A DNA stretch of 64,000 nucleotides from Stenogyne calaminthoides. Lineage: Eukaryota; Streptophyta; Magnoliopsida; Lamiales; Lamiaceae. Below, one piece after another: positions 23,027-33,570 of this stretch; positions within the stretch are counted from its first letter, which is position 1, and every line of letters starts with the position of its first letter. The stretch spans positions 15,783,554-15,847,553 of the forward strand of contig JBBCBC010000024.1 of NCBI GenBank assembly GCA_037126765.1. The letters are read 5' to 3'. The notes under the pieces are model-generated. The model was not told where the DNA came from. It worked only from the letters and a program-made list of their open reading frames with translations, and ran no database searches. The position numbers were made by a program, and so were the translations under genes.

Positions 23027-23097
23027 CGGAAAAGCATGAAGGATATGCTAAAGAAGATGAAATGGTTTATGTTGTGTTGTTTTCCTACCACCCAGGC

Positions 23098-23107
23098 TAA
23101 TTTATAG
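23098..23107 (-). promoter_or_regulatory. TATA-like box upstream of the small ORF in A spacer
   Basis: Minus strand CTATAAATTA, about 75 bp before the ATG at 23026. Not part of any LTR. Confidence 0.3.
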
Positions 23108-24170
23108 ATGAAAATTAGGGGTATAAATGCAAATTTTATATTTTGAGAAGATCTTAAGAGAAATTTGCATTAACAACGCGTTAGGAACACGCAGCTAATG
23201 GTTGGATGAGTTAACGGTGTGATTAATCACAGCGTATCTATGCCATTATTATGGGATGTCAAATCGCGCCGATTTGGGAATCGAGGCGACTTTTGGAATC
23301 CCCGAAGTAAAAGTTTTGGCGGGAGTTGACTTCAGTAAATGCGAGTTGATTAGAAGAAGACTGAAGGATAAAGAGTATCAGATAAGAGGATCAGATAAGT
23401 GGCGAAGTGGTTCAAGCAAGAATCTGATCAGATAAGTGGGATATTGTTGGGAAATGCATAAGGCAACCATCAGATAAGTCAACAAAGTACCAGATCAGAT
23501 CACCGTGGTAACTGATTGATTACAATATCAATCAGTCAGATACGCTCTCTTATTTATCTCTTTCTGAATACCTTATATGCGTTATTTAAATAAATAATTT
23601 ATTTTACACTATTCATGATGCATGCTCTGCAAATCTTTTAATGCGGACTTGGGAAAATGTTTTCAAAACGTTTTATTGCGATTTTTCGAGTCCGAAAAAT
23701 GAGAAGACTATTTTTCTCAACCGTGCGATCAAAATACTTTTTGGCCGACTAATCTCAGCCATTGATTTCAAAACACGGACACTTGAGTACTTTGGAAAGT
23801 TGTGCAAAAAGGTTTTCCCTCGTATTCTATAAAATCCAAATCTTTTTCAGAAAACCGCTTTCCACAACTTCGTCTTCTCAAAGCTCTTAAAAGATCATAT
23901 TTTTCAAAATCTTTAGAGAATTACCTTCGAAATCATTTGATTCTACTCTTCCGGTTTCTAAATCTTTCGAATCAATTTCTGGTAATTTCTTATTTTAATT
24001 AATTGCATGATCTCAATTTCTCTATAGTACCTAGGTTTACAAGTTGTGATTCTGTAATTCTTTTTAGATCTAAACGCTTACTTGCTAAATTCATGCTGAA
24101 ATTGCTAGTTTGACTGAATTTATTGAAATATCTTACTTAAACTAAACATCAATTTGCATATCGTACAGAA

Positions 24171-27100
24171 ATGGCACATCTTGTTTCACGACCGGGCCAA
24201 GGGAAAAAGTACTGCAACTTTGCATCGATGTAGAAAGATATCATTGATGAAAAGTATGTAGTCTTCACCATCACCTCAGATCCAGAATCGCTGGAAATTC
24301 TGGAGTGCTTACGAGCATGTGGACTGGAATGATATTGCTCTACTCATCAGAACATCGTTCACACCCATGAAGCCCTGGAGTTTCTCTACAATCTGCAGAG
24401 CGATGAAGACAATGATGCTGACCTGATTTATTCCGTTGGCGGAATGGAAGTTAGAGTGTCGAATGACGATCTTCAGAGGATATTCGGCCTAACTCGAGGA
24501 ATCATCAATCCAGAGACCTACACGACTGCTGTAGGAGAAAAGGAGTTTCTTGAAGCCGAGCTGTTGAGACCAGCAAATAAGGAGAACACGACGAACGTCA
24601 AAGCCTCCTACCTGAAGATAAGTGTGCTCAACATATAGCCTTGACGCGGTCACTTCGTACAAGATAAGTGTCATGGCTGCAATAATCAAGAACGCTTCAG
24701 ACATTGATTGGTTGGGTATGGTCAAAGCACGTCTACGAAAAGACTCCGGGAAGTTCGAACTGACCCAGAGCAATGAAGTGTGCTTATCTTCGAAGTGCTC
24801 ATTCATACACGAAATCTCTATCATTCTGTCAGATAAGCTGCCAGAGAATTATGAATGGAACGAGAATGGAGCGAAGATTTACCAAGCAAAGCACAAAACC
24901 ATATTGGGCAAGGATGAGTCCCTACCTGGACAAGCTGATGAGGATCCGACTCCTTATGTGCCCAAACCCAAGGGAGAAAAGAAAGGAAAAGATAAGGCAA
25001 CTGCATCGTCTGAAGTTCAGGAAAAGGCCGTTCAAGAGAAAAAGATGAAGAGGAAGGATCTGGCCAAGAAACCAGATTCTCAGATGAAACGTCAGAAGAG
25101 AGTCTCATCTCCTCTGAAAACTGCTCCAAGTTCTGCCCAGCAAGTCAGCAGAACAAAGGATCTGATGCAAGTAAGATCAGACGAAGAGATAGCAGTCCGC
25201 TCCGAGCCAACTATCAGAGAAGTAAGGGAAGAGCAGATGATCGCAACAGAAGGAGAGAAATCTGTTAGAGGGACAGAAGTGGAGCAACCTGAGGAAGAAT
25301 CACCATCTGATTCTCTGCCTCTCACGAAGATCTTCCAGAGAGCAAGATCGCCAACGCCCACTTCCAAATCACCGTCACCCTCTCCTCAAAAATCATCACC
25401 ACCACCCTCTCCCCACAAAATCTTCTCACCCTCACCCTCACCTATCAAAACAACATCTCCCACACCACCAATCAATGAACCCGTTCAGGAAACTGAACAC
25501 CCTCAACACGCTGAAAATGAACCTGAACTAAAAACATCCCAATCCCCGATCAAGTCTCAAGAACCTGAGAGATCCGACGAACGTGTGTCCATCTCTCATA
25601 ATCCCTTCAACACCAGAACAGTGCTTGCTTCACCTGCTCCAGAAAGCCCCATCATAAGGATAATAAAGCAACAGATCAAAGAGTATCTGCTGGATCTGTG
25701 CCCTGAATTGAATCAACATCCTGGCATCCAGCCACAAATAGAAGAGATAGTGTTCTGGAGGGATATCAGACTAAAGAGAATTGAAGAATTTCTGATTCTA
25801 ATGACAACTCTGTGATCAGATTTCTTTGTAGACTTGGAGTTGAAATGTCTAAACAATGCTGGGATTGAAAGTGCTGTTGAATTGACATCTGATGATGATA
25901 TTAGATGGTTGATTAACGAAAGGTTCAGTATTGGTGATAACAGGGAGGAAACCGTTCAACCTCCTACAGATCATGAGGGAGCTACCGATGAACCAAGAAC
26001 GGGTGCTGCAGATGAGACCCGACTTGGCAAGGCTTCAACATCTGACCAGACTGCTACGATGAGCTCTGATACCCAAGATCATTATACTCAGACGATTCAG
26101 GATGGGATCAAGGCTGCATTTGAAGAGAAATTCGCCGCGCTCACAGCAAATCTGATGAAGCGATTTGAAGATGAGCAAGCAAAACTAGTTGACAAGGAAC
26201 GAAGTCACACAGTTGGGATGCACAATGCCATCCTTGCTGAAGTAATGCAACTAGTATATCCTCTTGGTGAGAAGCTCAAACTCCAGTCTGACAAACTCTT
26301 AGTTCAGACAGAGATGCTCAATCAGACACAGGTACTTTTGGAGAGTGTCTGGGCATCCTTTGACAAGACTAACAACCACTTGGATATGGGTTGGAAACAT
26401 TTTCTAGCTTCTACAGAACGAGCAAGACAGGAAATCGAAACTGCTCTCAGACGCTTCTACACACCTGCACCTTCTGCCACCGTTCAGATCACTCCTCTTG
26501 TTGTCGAGGAACTCAGAGAGGAGATCTCACGGCAATTAACTGCTCTGAACCGCAAGATGTCCAACCTCTTTGATATAACCAAAAAGGGGGAAGGAAAAGA
26601 GAATAAAGAGAAGGAAGAAAAATAGACTCAGACACAGTTGGTAACATTTTCATCTCTACCAAAAACCACTGTATCTGACTTGCCAGCCACTCCATCTACC
26701 GATCTCGTTGCTGAAATGAAAGAAACTATGGAGCAACATAGTAAAGAGATCGCTGAGCAGAAAAGTGCTCTTTCAGAGGTTACCGCCAGAGTCGACAAGA
26801 TTGAAGACTTTTCTTCGTTCGTTCAGAAAAGAATGGAAACTAATTATCAGGCCAAGAGCCTTGAACTCGCTAAGAAATTAGCTGAAGAAGATGAACAAGA
26901 TGAACCTAAGCAGACTCTGAGGAGGAAGAAAGGCAAAGGCAAGATGATGAAAGCAACTGCGGAAGATCAGAGACAAGGCTAGCTATTCTCCACCAAAAGC
27001 CAGATGACTCCTGAACAAGTTCAAGAGCAGACAAGACAGAGAATAAGAGAGGCCGCAATCAAGAAGCAGAAGTTAGCAGAGGCTAAGGGACTGAACATCG

Positions 27101-27588
27101 CTTACATCCGAATGAAGAGGAAGAACGAAGCTGCAGCAGAGGAGATTGCTTGGGAGTAGAATGCCCTTCCGGCACCTGTTAAAGACATCCTCTGTGCATG
27201 GCTAGATCTGCTTCCAGAATGGGATCAGATCAGAGGAGAATGGTTATGTGACGTTTACATCCTGGAGAAGATTCCAATTCATCAAGATCAGACTGAAAAT
27301 GATGATGAATTCCGGAACTGGTTAGAAACAAAGTATCCAGACTTCAACCAGACAGTGATGAAAGAAGGCAAGATCATGTCACTAATACCAGAAGCTCCAC
27401 CCTTTGAACCACTCCTTCCGCCTTTGCGTCCAGACAACAAGCTAGATCCTGTTAAATTTAAGAACATCTACTATGGACTTGCTGAAAAAGGAGGAATCTA
27501 TAGAAAAGAAGAGCTGGACAAGCTAATGCAAAGGATGTACAGGATGTTTGGCATCCCCAAAGAGCTGCAAATGTTCATGTACACCTGA
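24171..27588 (+). pseudogene. Element A ORF3 (env-like position), nearly continuous, about 1,140 codons
   Basis: ATG at 24171 lies in CAGAAATGGCAC, the same context as D at 35931. The first 450 bases are in one frame with stops (TAG 24231; another near 24330), then a frameshift near 24620. From 24622 to 27588 a single frame is interrupted only by TGA 25813, TAG 26623, TAG 26980 and TAG 27157. Parts: N-terminal globular module (residues 1-240), Lys/Glu-rich segment, Ser/Pro-rich repeats (about 391-436), a coiled coil (about 640-930) and a C-terminal module with several Trp and Pro. I see no signal peptide or membrane anchor, so the envelope-like label is by position only. It is the most complete ORF3 here. 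Confidence 0.75.
26581..26590 (+). other. Internal polypurine-tract-like motif in A ORF3
   Basis: AAAAAGGGGG within codons for T-K-K-G-E, 1,211 bp upstream of the true tract at 27792. Present at the matching place in B, C and D. Confidence 0.78.
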
Positions 27589-27791
27589 AGAAGACAACTT
27601 GGAATCAGATGATAGGTACGCTTTTCATGTATTCTATAATGCACACACCTATATGAATGAAATTCTCCATCTCACTGATTCTAAGACAACATCTCATTGT
27701 CTTCTGAGGTATGTACTGTATGCATTATCTACATTTCCATTCATGGTATCTGTTTATCTGATTAAGTGTGATTAAGTGTTTTGGTTCCATC
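27589..27791. other. A interior between ORF3 and polypurine tract
   Basis: About 200 bases after the ORF3 stop, AT-rich, with no gene. It ends in GGTTCCATC before the tract. Confidence 0.6.
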
Positions 27792-27801
27792 AAAAAGGGG
27801 G
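27792..27801 (+). other. Element A polypurine tract
   Basis: AAAAAGGGGG, four bases before the TGTTGGG start of the 3' LTR. Primes plus-strand DNA synthesis; the typical Sirevirus form. Confidence 0.93.
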
Positions 27802-27805
27802 AAAT

Positions 27806-29629
27806 TGTTGGGAAATCTGTAATTTAGTTTTGATGGAAGTTCCAAAACAGGTTGTAATAGGACCAGTCAGACCTGTTAGCTGGCTGATGACTTAGAATCA
27901 GATTAAGATGACCAGCTGAAATGTATAGATAGCTGATGTAAAAGACAGGTCACATATTGAGGGGGAACTCAATATGTATAGGTCAGGTCGAAGTATCAGA
28001 TGACCCAGATAAGGTCAGATGATCAGAAGACTAAGCACAAATCAGAAGACAGGAAGTCAGAAGATCAGGTGAAGACAAGAAGACACTGAAGACTCAAATG
28101 AACCTGGAGACTCAGATGAACCTGAAGACTCAGATAGACACTGAAGACTCAGATGAACCTGAAGACTCAGATAAGCCTGAAGACTCAGCAACGAACCTGA
28201 AGACTCAGTATGACTGAAGACACTGAGGCTCAGAGACACCTGAAGATCAAAAGACTTGAAGACCTATATCAGCGGAGTCGGCATATTGAGCTAAGACAAT
28301 GTGCATCTGAAGACTCAATAAGGTAGACTGATTAGTTACCTGATCAATTCAGCTCACACCTGGTGACAATCAAAAAGATACACCAGACAAGATGAATCTT
28401 CTACAAAAAGAATATCAATCGTCTAACGGACAAATTTCTGAAGTGCCGCCTCGCGAAGCCAAGGAGAAAGCGACACGTGCACAAAAAGAGCTGACAATAC
28501 GGGATACTACGCTGCGGACAAAAATGGCACTAATCATGCCTACGGCCACGCCGATAATCGAAGCACATCACAATCATATCCTACAACCTACCTAATATAG
28601 CCCGAAATTCAAATTGCTCTCCAACGGCTCTTTGATTTCGAGGTCTATAAAATGGGATCGATCTTCATTTTGAAGAAAAGGACCAACAAGTGAGAAACCA
28701 CATCACATGAACTATTGAGCAAGCGGAACAATAACATTCACGCAAGAAAATTCAAGAAGAATTTCTGCTCGAAGAACACCATAGTTGAAGATTATTCTTA
28801 GAGTGTTCATCCCATTAGTTCTTAGCAAGAAATCCTATCCACTAGCATTTTAGCTACCTAAAATACCAGGATAGATTTCCAGTTGGAACCCTCAAACATT
28901 CTTTACCCAAACGCAAGTTAGGTTAAGTTTGTAGAGTGAGAACTCGATAAACATCTCAGCCATCCTGTAAAGGATATAAGTCCCGCAGGTTATGTTTGTA
29001 GAGTGGGAACTCTGTAAACATCTCGGCCATCCTGTAAAGGATATAAGTCCCGCAGGTTAAGTTTGTAGAGTGGGAACTCGGTAAACATCTCGGCCATCCT
29101 TTTGAAGGATATAAGTCCCGCAGGTTAAGTTTGTAGAGTGGGAACTCGGTAAACATCTCGGCCATCTCGTGAGGGGTATAAGTCCCGCAGGTTAAAGTCG
29201 GTTAAGGTTCCCCTGTGTTAAGGGAAGAGTGGACGTTGGACGGGTTTCGTCTGAACCACTATAAAAAGTCTTGTGTGCATTTACTTGCTTTCTTACTGCT
29301 TTACACAAGTCACACAACTGAGTTTAAAATAGCATACATATTCTAAGTTAAAGCTCAGTCTGCACCAAGCAACTGATCTGATCAGATTGACACCTTAGTC
29401 AACTGGTTGAAAACTGACTTAAGAATCTGATTGATAAAACTGGTTTTTCACACGGGTAAAAACAAGCTTCCGCACCACTCAGTAAGATTGAACATCAGTC
29501 TAAACTGATACACTAGCACTCTAATCAGGTAATCTGCAGTTCACACCTGATCCGTTTGAAAAGTTTTAGAAGTCTATTCACCCCTCCCCTCTACACTTCC
29601 ACCCTCACAAAACCCATTCGGGACCTACA
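27806..29629 (+). repeat. Element A 3' LTR (1824 bp)
   Basis: Matches the 5' LTR end to end and ends CGGGACCTACA before the TSD. Differences seen by eye are mostly A/G and C/T transitions. There is one extra short repeat unit near 28090-28120, and a loss of about 43 bp near 29477 between two copies of CTCAGT. TATA-like box at 28645-28652; conserved block at 29225-29268. Confidence 0.95.
28921..29196. repeat. 68-bp tandem repeat, four copies, in A 3' LTR
   Basis: Same four-unit array as in the 5' LTR. The minus strand happens to be open across three units, giving a repetitive 69-residue peptide that is not a gene. Confidence 0.85.
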
Positions 29630-30408
29630 ACAGTCCCTTTGGTAAAACCATGATACGTAAGAAATTGAGATAGAGTGTCATACCATGCTCTGGGTGCTTA
29701 CTTCAGACCATACAAGGCTTTCCTGAGCCTGTAAACTTGGTCATTCTTGCAGAAGCCAGGAGGTTGTTCCACATAAACCTCTTCTTTAAGCACACCGTTC
29801 AGAAATGCACTTTTCACATCCATCTAATATACCTTAAATTTCATGTGGGCAGCATATGCAAGAAACAATCTAATGGCTTCTAGTCCTGCAATTGGTGGAA
29901 AGGTTTCATCATAATCCAAGCCTTCCTCTTGGGAATAACCTTGTGCAACTAACCTTGCCTTGTTTCTTACAATGACATTATTCTCATCTTTTTTATTCTT
30001 GAACACACACTTAGTTCCAATGAAATTGTGCTTCTTAGGTCTATCTACTAACTCCCGAACTTCATTCCTAGTGAACTGATTCAACTCCTCTTGCATAGCA
30101 ATAATCCAATTTACATCCTGTAGAGCTTCATCAATCTCAGTAGGTTCTTTTTCAGATAGGAAGCAGCAGAACAAAGCATTTTCTCCATGGAACCTTCTTG
30201 TTTTAACTCCTTCAGATAATTCTCCGACAATCTGACTTGTAGGATGACTATCAGAAATGTTAGGTTCAGGTAATTCATCAAACTCAGGGAACAACACAAA
30301 AGGAAAGAGTGAATCATCTTCCTCAGGGGATATTTCATTTTGAACGTTGTCAGGGACATTTGTTCCCCTTTGGTTGATAGATTCAGAGATTTTCTCAGCT
30401 GTGACCAC
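29630..30408 (-). pseudogene. Element B reverse transcriptase, N-terminal part
   Basis: Continues directly from 14118 once A and one TSD copy are removed. Blocks: ELNQFTRNEVRELVDRP, RNKARLVAQGYSQEEG, YDETFPPIAGLEAIRLF (usual APVAR is changed), then a TAG where others have Gln just before MDVKSAFLNG. A second stop replaces Gln in YGLKQAPRAW. The open part is 30408-29824. The domain was already inactive, apart from being split by A. Confidence 0.87.
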
Positions 30409-30826
30409 ATCTTCATCGGCATTACATACCTGATTCTGAACTTGTGTTTGTTCAGATTGGTCAACCTTAGTGTGTTGGCTTTCCTTCAGTGGAGAGCTAT
30501 CATCCTGAGTACCACCATCCTGAGTATTTTCACCCTGAGTCTCTTCCTTTTATGAGTCAGTTTCACTCCATTCATAGTAAGTGATTGACTTCTTCTTTCA
30601 GGCTCAAATGATGTTTTGACATTCTTTTTCAGGCTAAGTCTGGTGATCCCCTTTGTCAAGTCTCCTGAATCAACTTCCTGTTTCTTATGAACACAAGTAG
30701 ATTCATAAAAAACAACATGAAGTGTTTCCTCCACAATAAGAGTCCTACAGTTGTAAACTCTGAAGGCTTTACTAATTTCAAAATATCCTAAGAATATCCC
30801 TGCATCAGCTTTGCTATCAAAAGTTT
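30409..30826 (-). pseudogene. Element B integrase-RT linker
   Basis: Ser/Glu-rich region between integrase and RT. Open pieces 30830-30486 and 30464-30111 lie in different frames. It contains FEISKAFRVYNCRTLIVEE, the usual end of the integrase C-terminal region. No catalytic content. Confidence 0.65.
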
Positions 30827-31675
30827 TCAACTGATCTTTACCATTATTGTGTATGAAAACTTACAACCAAACACACGAAAGAAAGAAACAAGAGGCTTCC
30901 TTTCATTCCACAGTTCATATGGAGTTTTTCCTTGATTCGTGGTTAGCATGGATCTGTTCTGAGAGTAGCATGCAGTGTTGACTGCCTCAGCCCAAAATCT
31001 CTTAGGAATGTCAGCTTCAGCAATCATTGTTCTTATCACTTCTTTCAGAGTCCTGTTTCTCCTTTCAACAACACCATTTTTTTGTGTGGTCCTTGCAGCT
31101 GATGTTTCATGAGTTATTCCATTTGCTGCACAATAATCAGATATAATATGACTGATAAATTCAATGCCTTTGTTTGATCTGATTTTGACCATACTCAGAT
31201 TATTTTCAATACTGAGTCTTTTCAGTAATTCTGGCAGTTTGGTCTTGACCCATGTATATCTTGAGTAGTCATCAACTACTACCAGTGTATATTTTCTGCC
31301 ATTAGTACTCACAGGTGTTACTGGACCAAAGAGATCCATATGTAACAGTTGAAGTATTCTATTAGTATACACTTCTACTTTGCTTTTAAATGATCCTTTA
31401 ATCTGTTTGCCTTTCTGATAAGCGTCACAAACATGATCTTTACAGAACACTTCATTAGGTAACCCCCTCACAAGTGCTAATCTTGCAAGTTTGTTCAGGG
31501 TTTTGAAGTTCAAATGGTTCAGTCTTTTGTGCCATAACCAACTAGTTTCAGTAGCCTTTTTTGCCATTAAGCATATATCCATAGGAGTAAGTTTCCAATC
31601 AGCAAGATACACACTTCCTTTTCTAGTACCAGTCAGTAATACTTGTTGTGAAACATTATCTTTCACATAGCACAA
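30827..31675 (-). pseudogene. Element B integrase, open but catalytically altered (282 codons)
   Basis: Zinc module His49, His54, Cys83 with Tyr86 replacing the last Cys (CDAY, normally CDAC). Core: Asp114 in LLHMDLFGPV; Asn168 in KIRSNKG where Asp is required; Glu204 in GVVERRNRTL. Nine residues after TWV (positions 141-143) are missing relative to C. A frameshift near 30860 ends the ORF inside the GCKCF block. The frame looks long, but it lacks one catalytic Asp and one zinc ligand, so strand transfer is not expected. Confidence 0.88.
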
Positions 31676-32060
31676 GTTCTTTGAGAATTCAACATTGAAT
31701 CCTTTATCACAGAATTAACTGATAGAAAGCAAGTTATTCTTTAAACCAGACACATATGATACACCATGGATATGAACAGTATCATTTTCAAGAGTTCCAT
31801 ATCCTTCTGTCTGTCCTTTGGAATTATCTCCAAAAGTTATTTGAGGGCCTTTCTGTTTAACATAGTCAGTGAGCAAATACTTGTATCCTGTCATGTGTCT
31901 TGAGCATCCACTGTCCAAGTACCATGCAGCAGGTGCAACTTCAGTTCCACTCATTAGGGCTATGTTGTCTCTATTCTGCTTAGTGCCCTTATCCTTCACC
32001 TACAAAACAAATTAGGCCTTAGGTACCAATTTGGTGTAGGGTCCTACCAGGTTAGCTATA
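31676..32060 (-). pseudogene. Element B protease
   Basis: Open from 31999 to 31715. Active site Asp-Ser-Gly in WYLDSGCSRHMTGYK is intact, followed by ITFGDNSKGQTEGYG and VSYVSGLKNNLLSIS. The frame then ends in a TAA where the family has Gln (CAA). The aspartic protease would cut the Gag-Pol precursor. One nonsense change separates it from integrase. Confidence 0.85.
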
Positions 32061-33451
32061 TCTTTTGGAACCCAAATCTGCCTGATAACTCTAATGACTT
32101 TAGAGTGGCTGATTTGTCTTCCATATACATCTATATTCACATTCACCGCCCTAGGTGCCTTGGAAGTATCCTGTGTATGAGTGCCAGCTTTAGCATGAAC
32201 ATGAGCCTTTGAATTCTTCTTGGGTTCAGGCCTCTAGTTCCATTGCTTTGGCTTTGGTCCAGCTGATCTCTGTCTCTGCTGACTTGGGTCCAGGAAACCT
32301 TTACCTTTAGGCAAGTGCCTGTACTGAAATTGTGGTCTTTCAGTATCCTGAGGACTTGGTCTCCTCATCTGAGAATTTCTCTGCTGAGTGTTTCTCTTCT
32401 GAGGATTCCTCTGATGGTTTAGAGCAGATTTCTTCAGGTTAGTATTCTTAGCCTGAGGCTTCGAAGTACTGGCCTGAGGATTTCCTACTTATTGTACATG
32501 TTTTCTAGCATTTTCTTGAGGTTTGGGCTTTCTTTCCTAAACTCTCAGATTCTCTGAAACCATAGGTTCCTTTACCCTTGTCCAAAACACGGGGTTGTTC
32601 TTCAATAAGAAGATCAGTACGAATCGCCGGTTTAACAAAGACAGTCTTGGTGCCACTTGTAGAAGCAGCATTCAGAAGATCATGTGAGGTTCCCCCTGGA
32701 ATATATCCTAATCTAGTCTTTATAGTTGCAGGTCTGATAGCTCTGAATTTCATCTATTATTTTAGATGCAGAATTCAATAGAGCTAACTTTCTCTGCAAG
32801 CTATCCTCACTCTTCTTTAGAGTTTCATGTTTCTAAAAGAGGTCATTGAACTCAGTTATGATAAACTGATTTTCTTTAGTGGATTTCTCTAACTTTCCTT
32901 TTAGGGCCTCTACCATCTTCTCTTTTTCTGAGAGTTGTACTTTCAGAACATCAAGTTCATCAGTTACTCCAATCAATTGAGAAGTGATCTCAGCAGCTTT
33001 AGAGTTTTTCCACTTTAGATTCTCAGCAGTCAGCACTTCATTCTGCTTTTGAGTTTCTATGAACAGTTCTTGTAACACAGAATAGTCCTTCATCAGATTC
33101 TCAAAAGAACCAATCAGGTCAAAATTACTGGTTACAGATGAACTTGATAACTCAGGTGCTTGTGTAGGAGCAACAACAGAGATAGAAGAATTTACCTCCT
33201 CAATAGCAACAAGGCAGACATCATCACTATCACTGTCTGAAAACATCTCTTCTGAAGAGCTAAATCCTTCCTCAGAATGTTCTTCTTCAGCAACCATTGC
33301 CTTCTTGCTAGAATACTTCTTGTCTCTTTTGGCTTGCCGATCCTTTCTTTCTTTGGAACTCAACTCGGGACATTCATACTGGAAGTGACCTATCTTCTTT
33401 CAGTTGTAGCATCTGTGTTGGTATCACACATAATAGTTTCGTAGAAGGCAT
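32061..33451 (-). pseudogene. Element B gag, about 930 bp internally deleted
   Basis: ATG at 33451 starts M-P-S-T-K-L as in C, but after about seven codons the sequence jumps to the zinc knuckle near 33405. C has about 980 bp there. The UBN2 core is therefore gone. The knuckle is also damaged: its second Cys codon is TGA. The C-terminal half (33363-32833, 176 codons) keeps acidic and coiled-coil segments; the gag-pol linker follows with further stops, ending near the GRQISHS block. No usable Gag can be made, so B lost independent mobility at this or an earlier stage. Confidence 0.85.
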
Positions 33452-33556
33452 GATGAAGTGGCCTTGTAAGATATCAGCAGTAAGATCTATTCAGTAGACC
33501 ACCAAACTCTCTAAGTCAACAAGTGTACAAAGACATAGGTAGTTTCTTAGATCCAC

Positions 33557-33568
33557 TGCTCTGATACC
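33557..33568 (-). other. Element B primer-binding site
   Basis: Minus strand TGGTATCAGAGC, exact complement of the initiator-Met tRNA end, two bases inside the 5' LTR. Confidence 0.93.
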
Positions 33569-33570
33569 AC

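Larger units (their letters stand above)
21994..24170. other. A pol-ORF3 spacer with about 1.3 kb of extra DNA
   Basis: The spacer is 2.2 kb here but 0.58-0.83 kb in B, C and D. The left end (to about 22190) and the part around 23440-23560 can be matched to the spacer of D (shared ATTGTTGGGAAAT and TGATTACAATATCA). The middle, about 22200-23430, has no counterpart in the other elements. It includes a minus-strand TATA-like box and a small ORF (listed separately), a purine-rich GGGAAGGAGAGAGAGAGA stretch at about 22476, and short repeats of GACCCGGAGGTC. Confidence 0.7.
14124..29629 (+). mobile_element. Element A: complete Sirevirus-like copia retrotransposon (15.5 kb)
   Basis: Two LTRs (14124-15972 and 27806-29629), primer site, gag, pol, ORF3 and polypurine tract, flanked by the perfect TSD ACAGT. 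It is the youngest insertion in its stack (E>D>B>A). gag is open for 636 codons and ORF3 is nearly continuous, but protease to RNase H is heavily damaged. LTR differences seen by eye are mostly transitions plus a few small indels. Its pol-ORF3 spacer is 1.3-1.6 kb longer than in B, C or D. Confidence 0.95.

Noticed and set aside
25340..25480. Ser/Pro-rich stretch, considered as an extensin or SR-type host gene
   Set aside because: It is in frame with, and inside, ORF3 of A, with matching position in the other elements.
28956..29165. Open frame of three near-identical 22-residue units
   Set aside because: It lies across the 68-bp LTR repeat of A; a non-coding leader repeat explains it.
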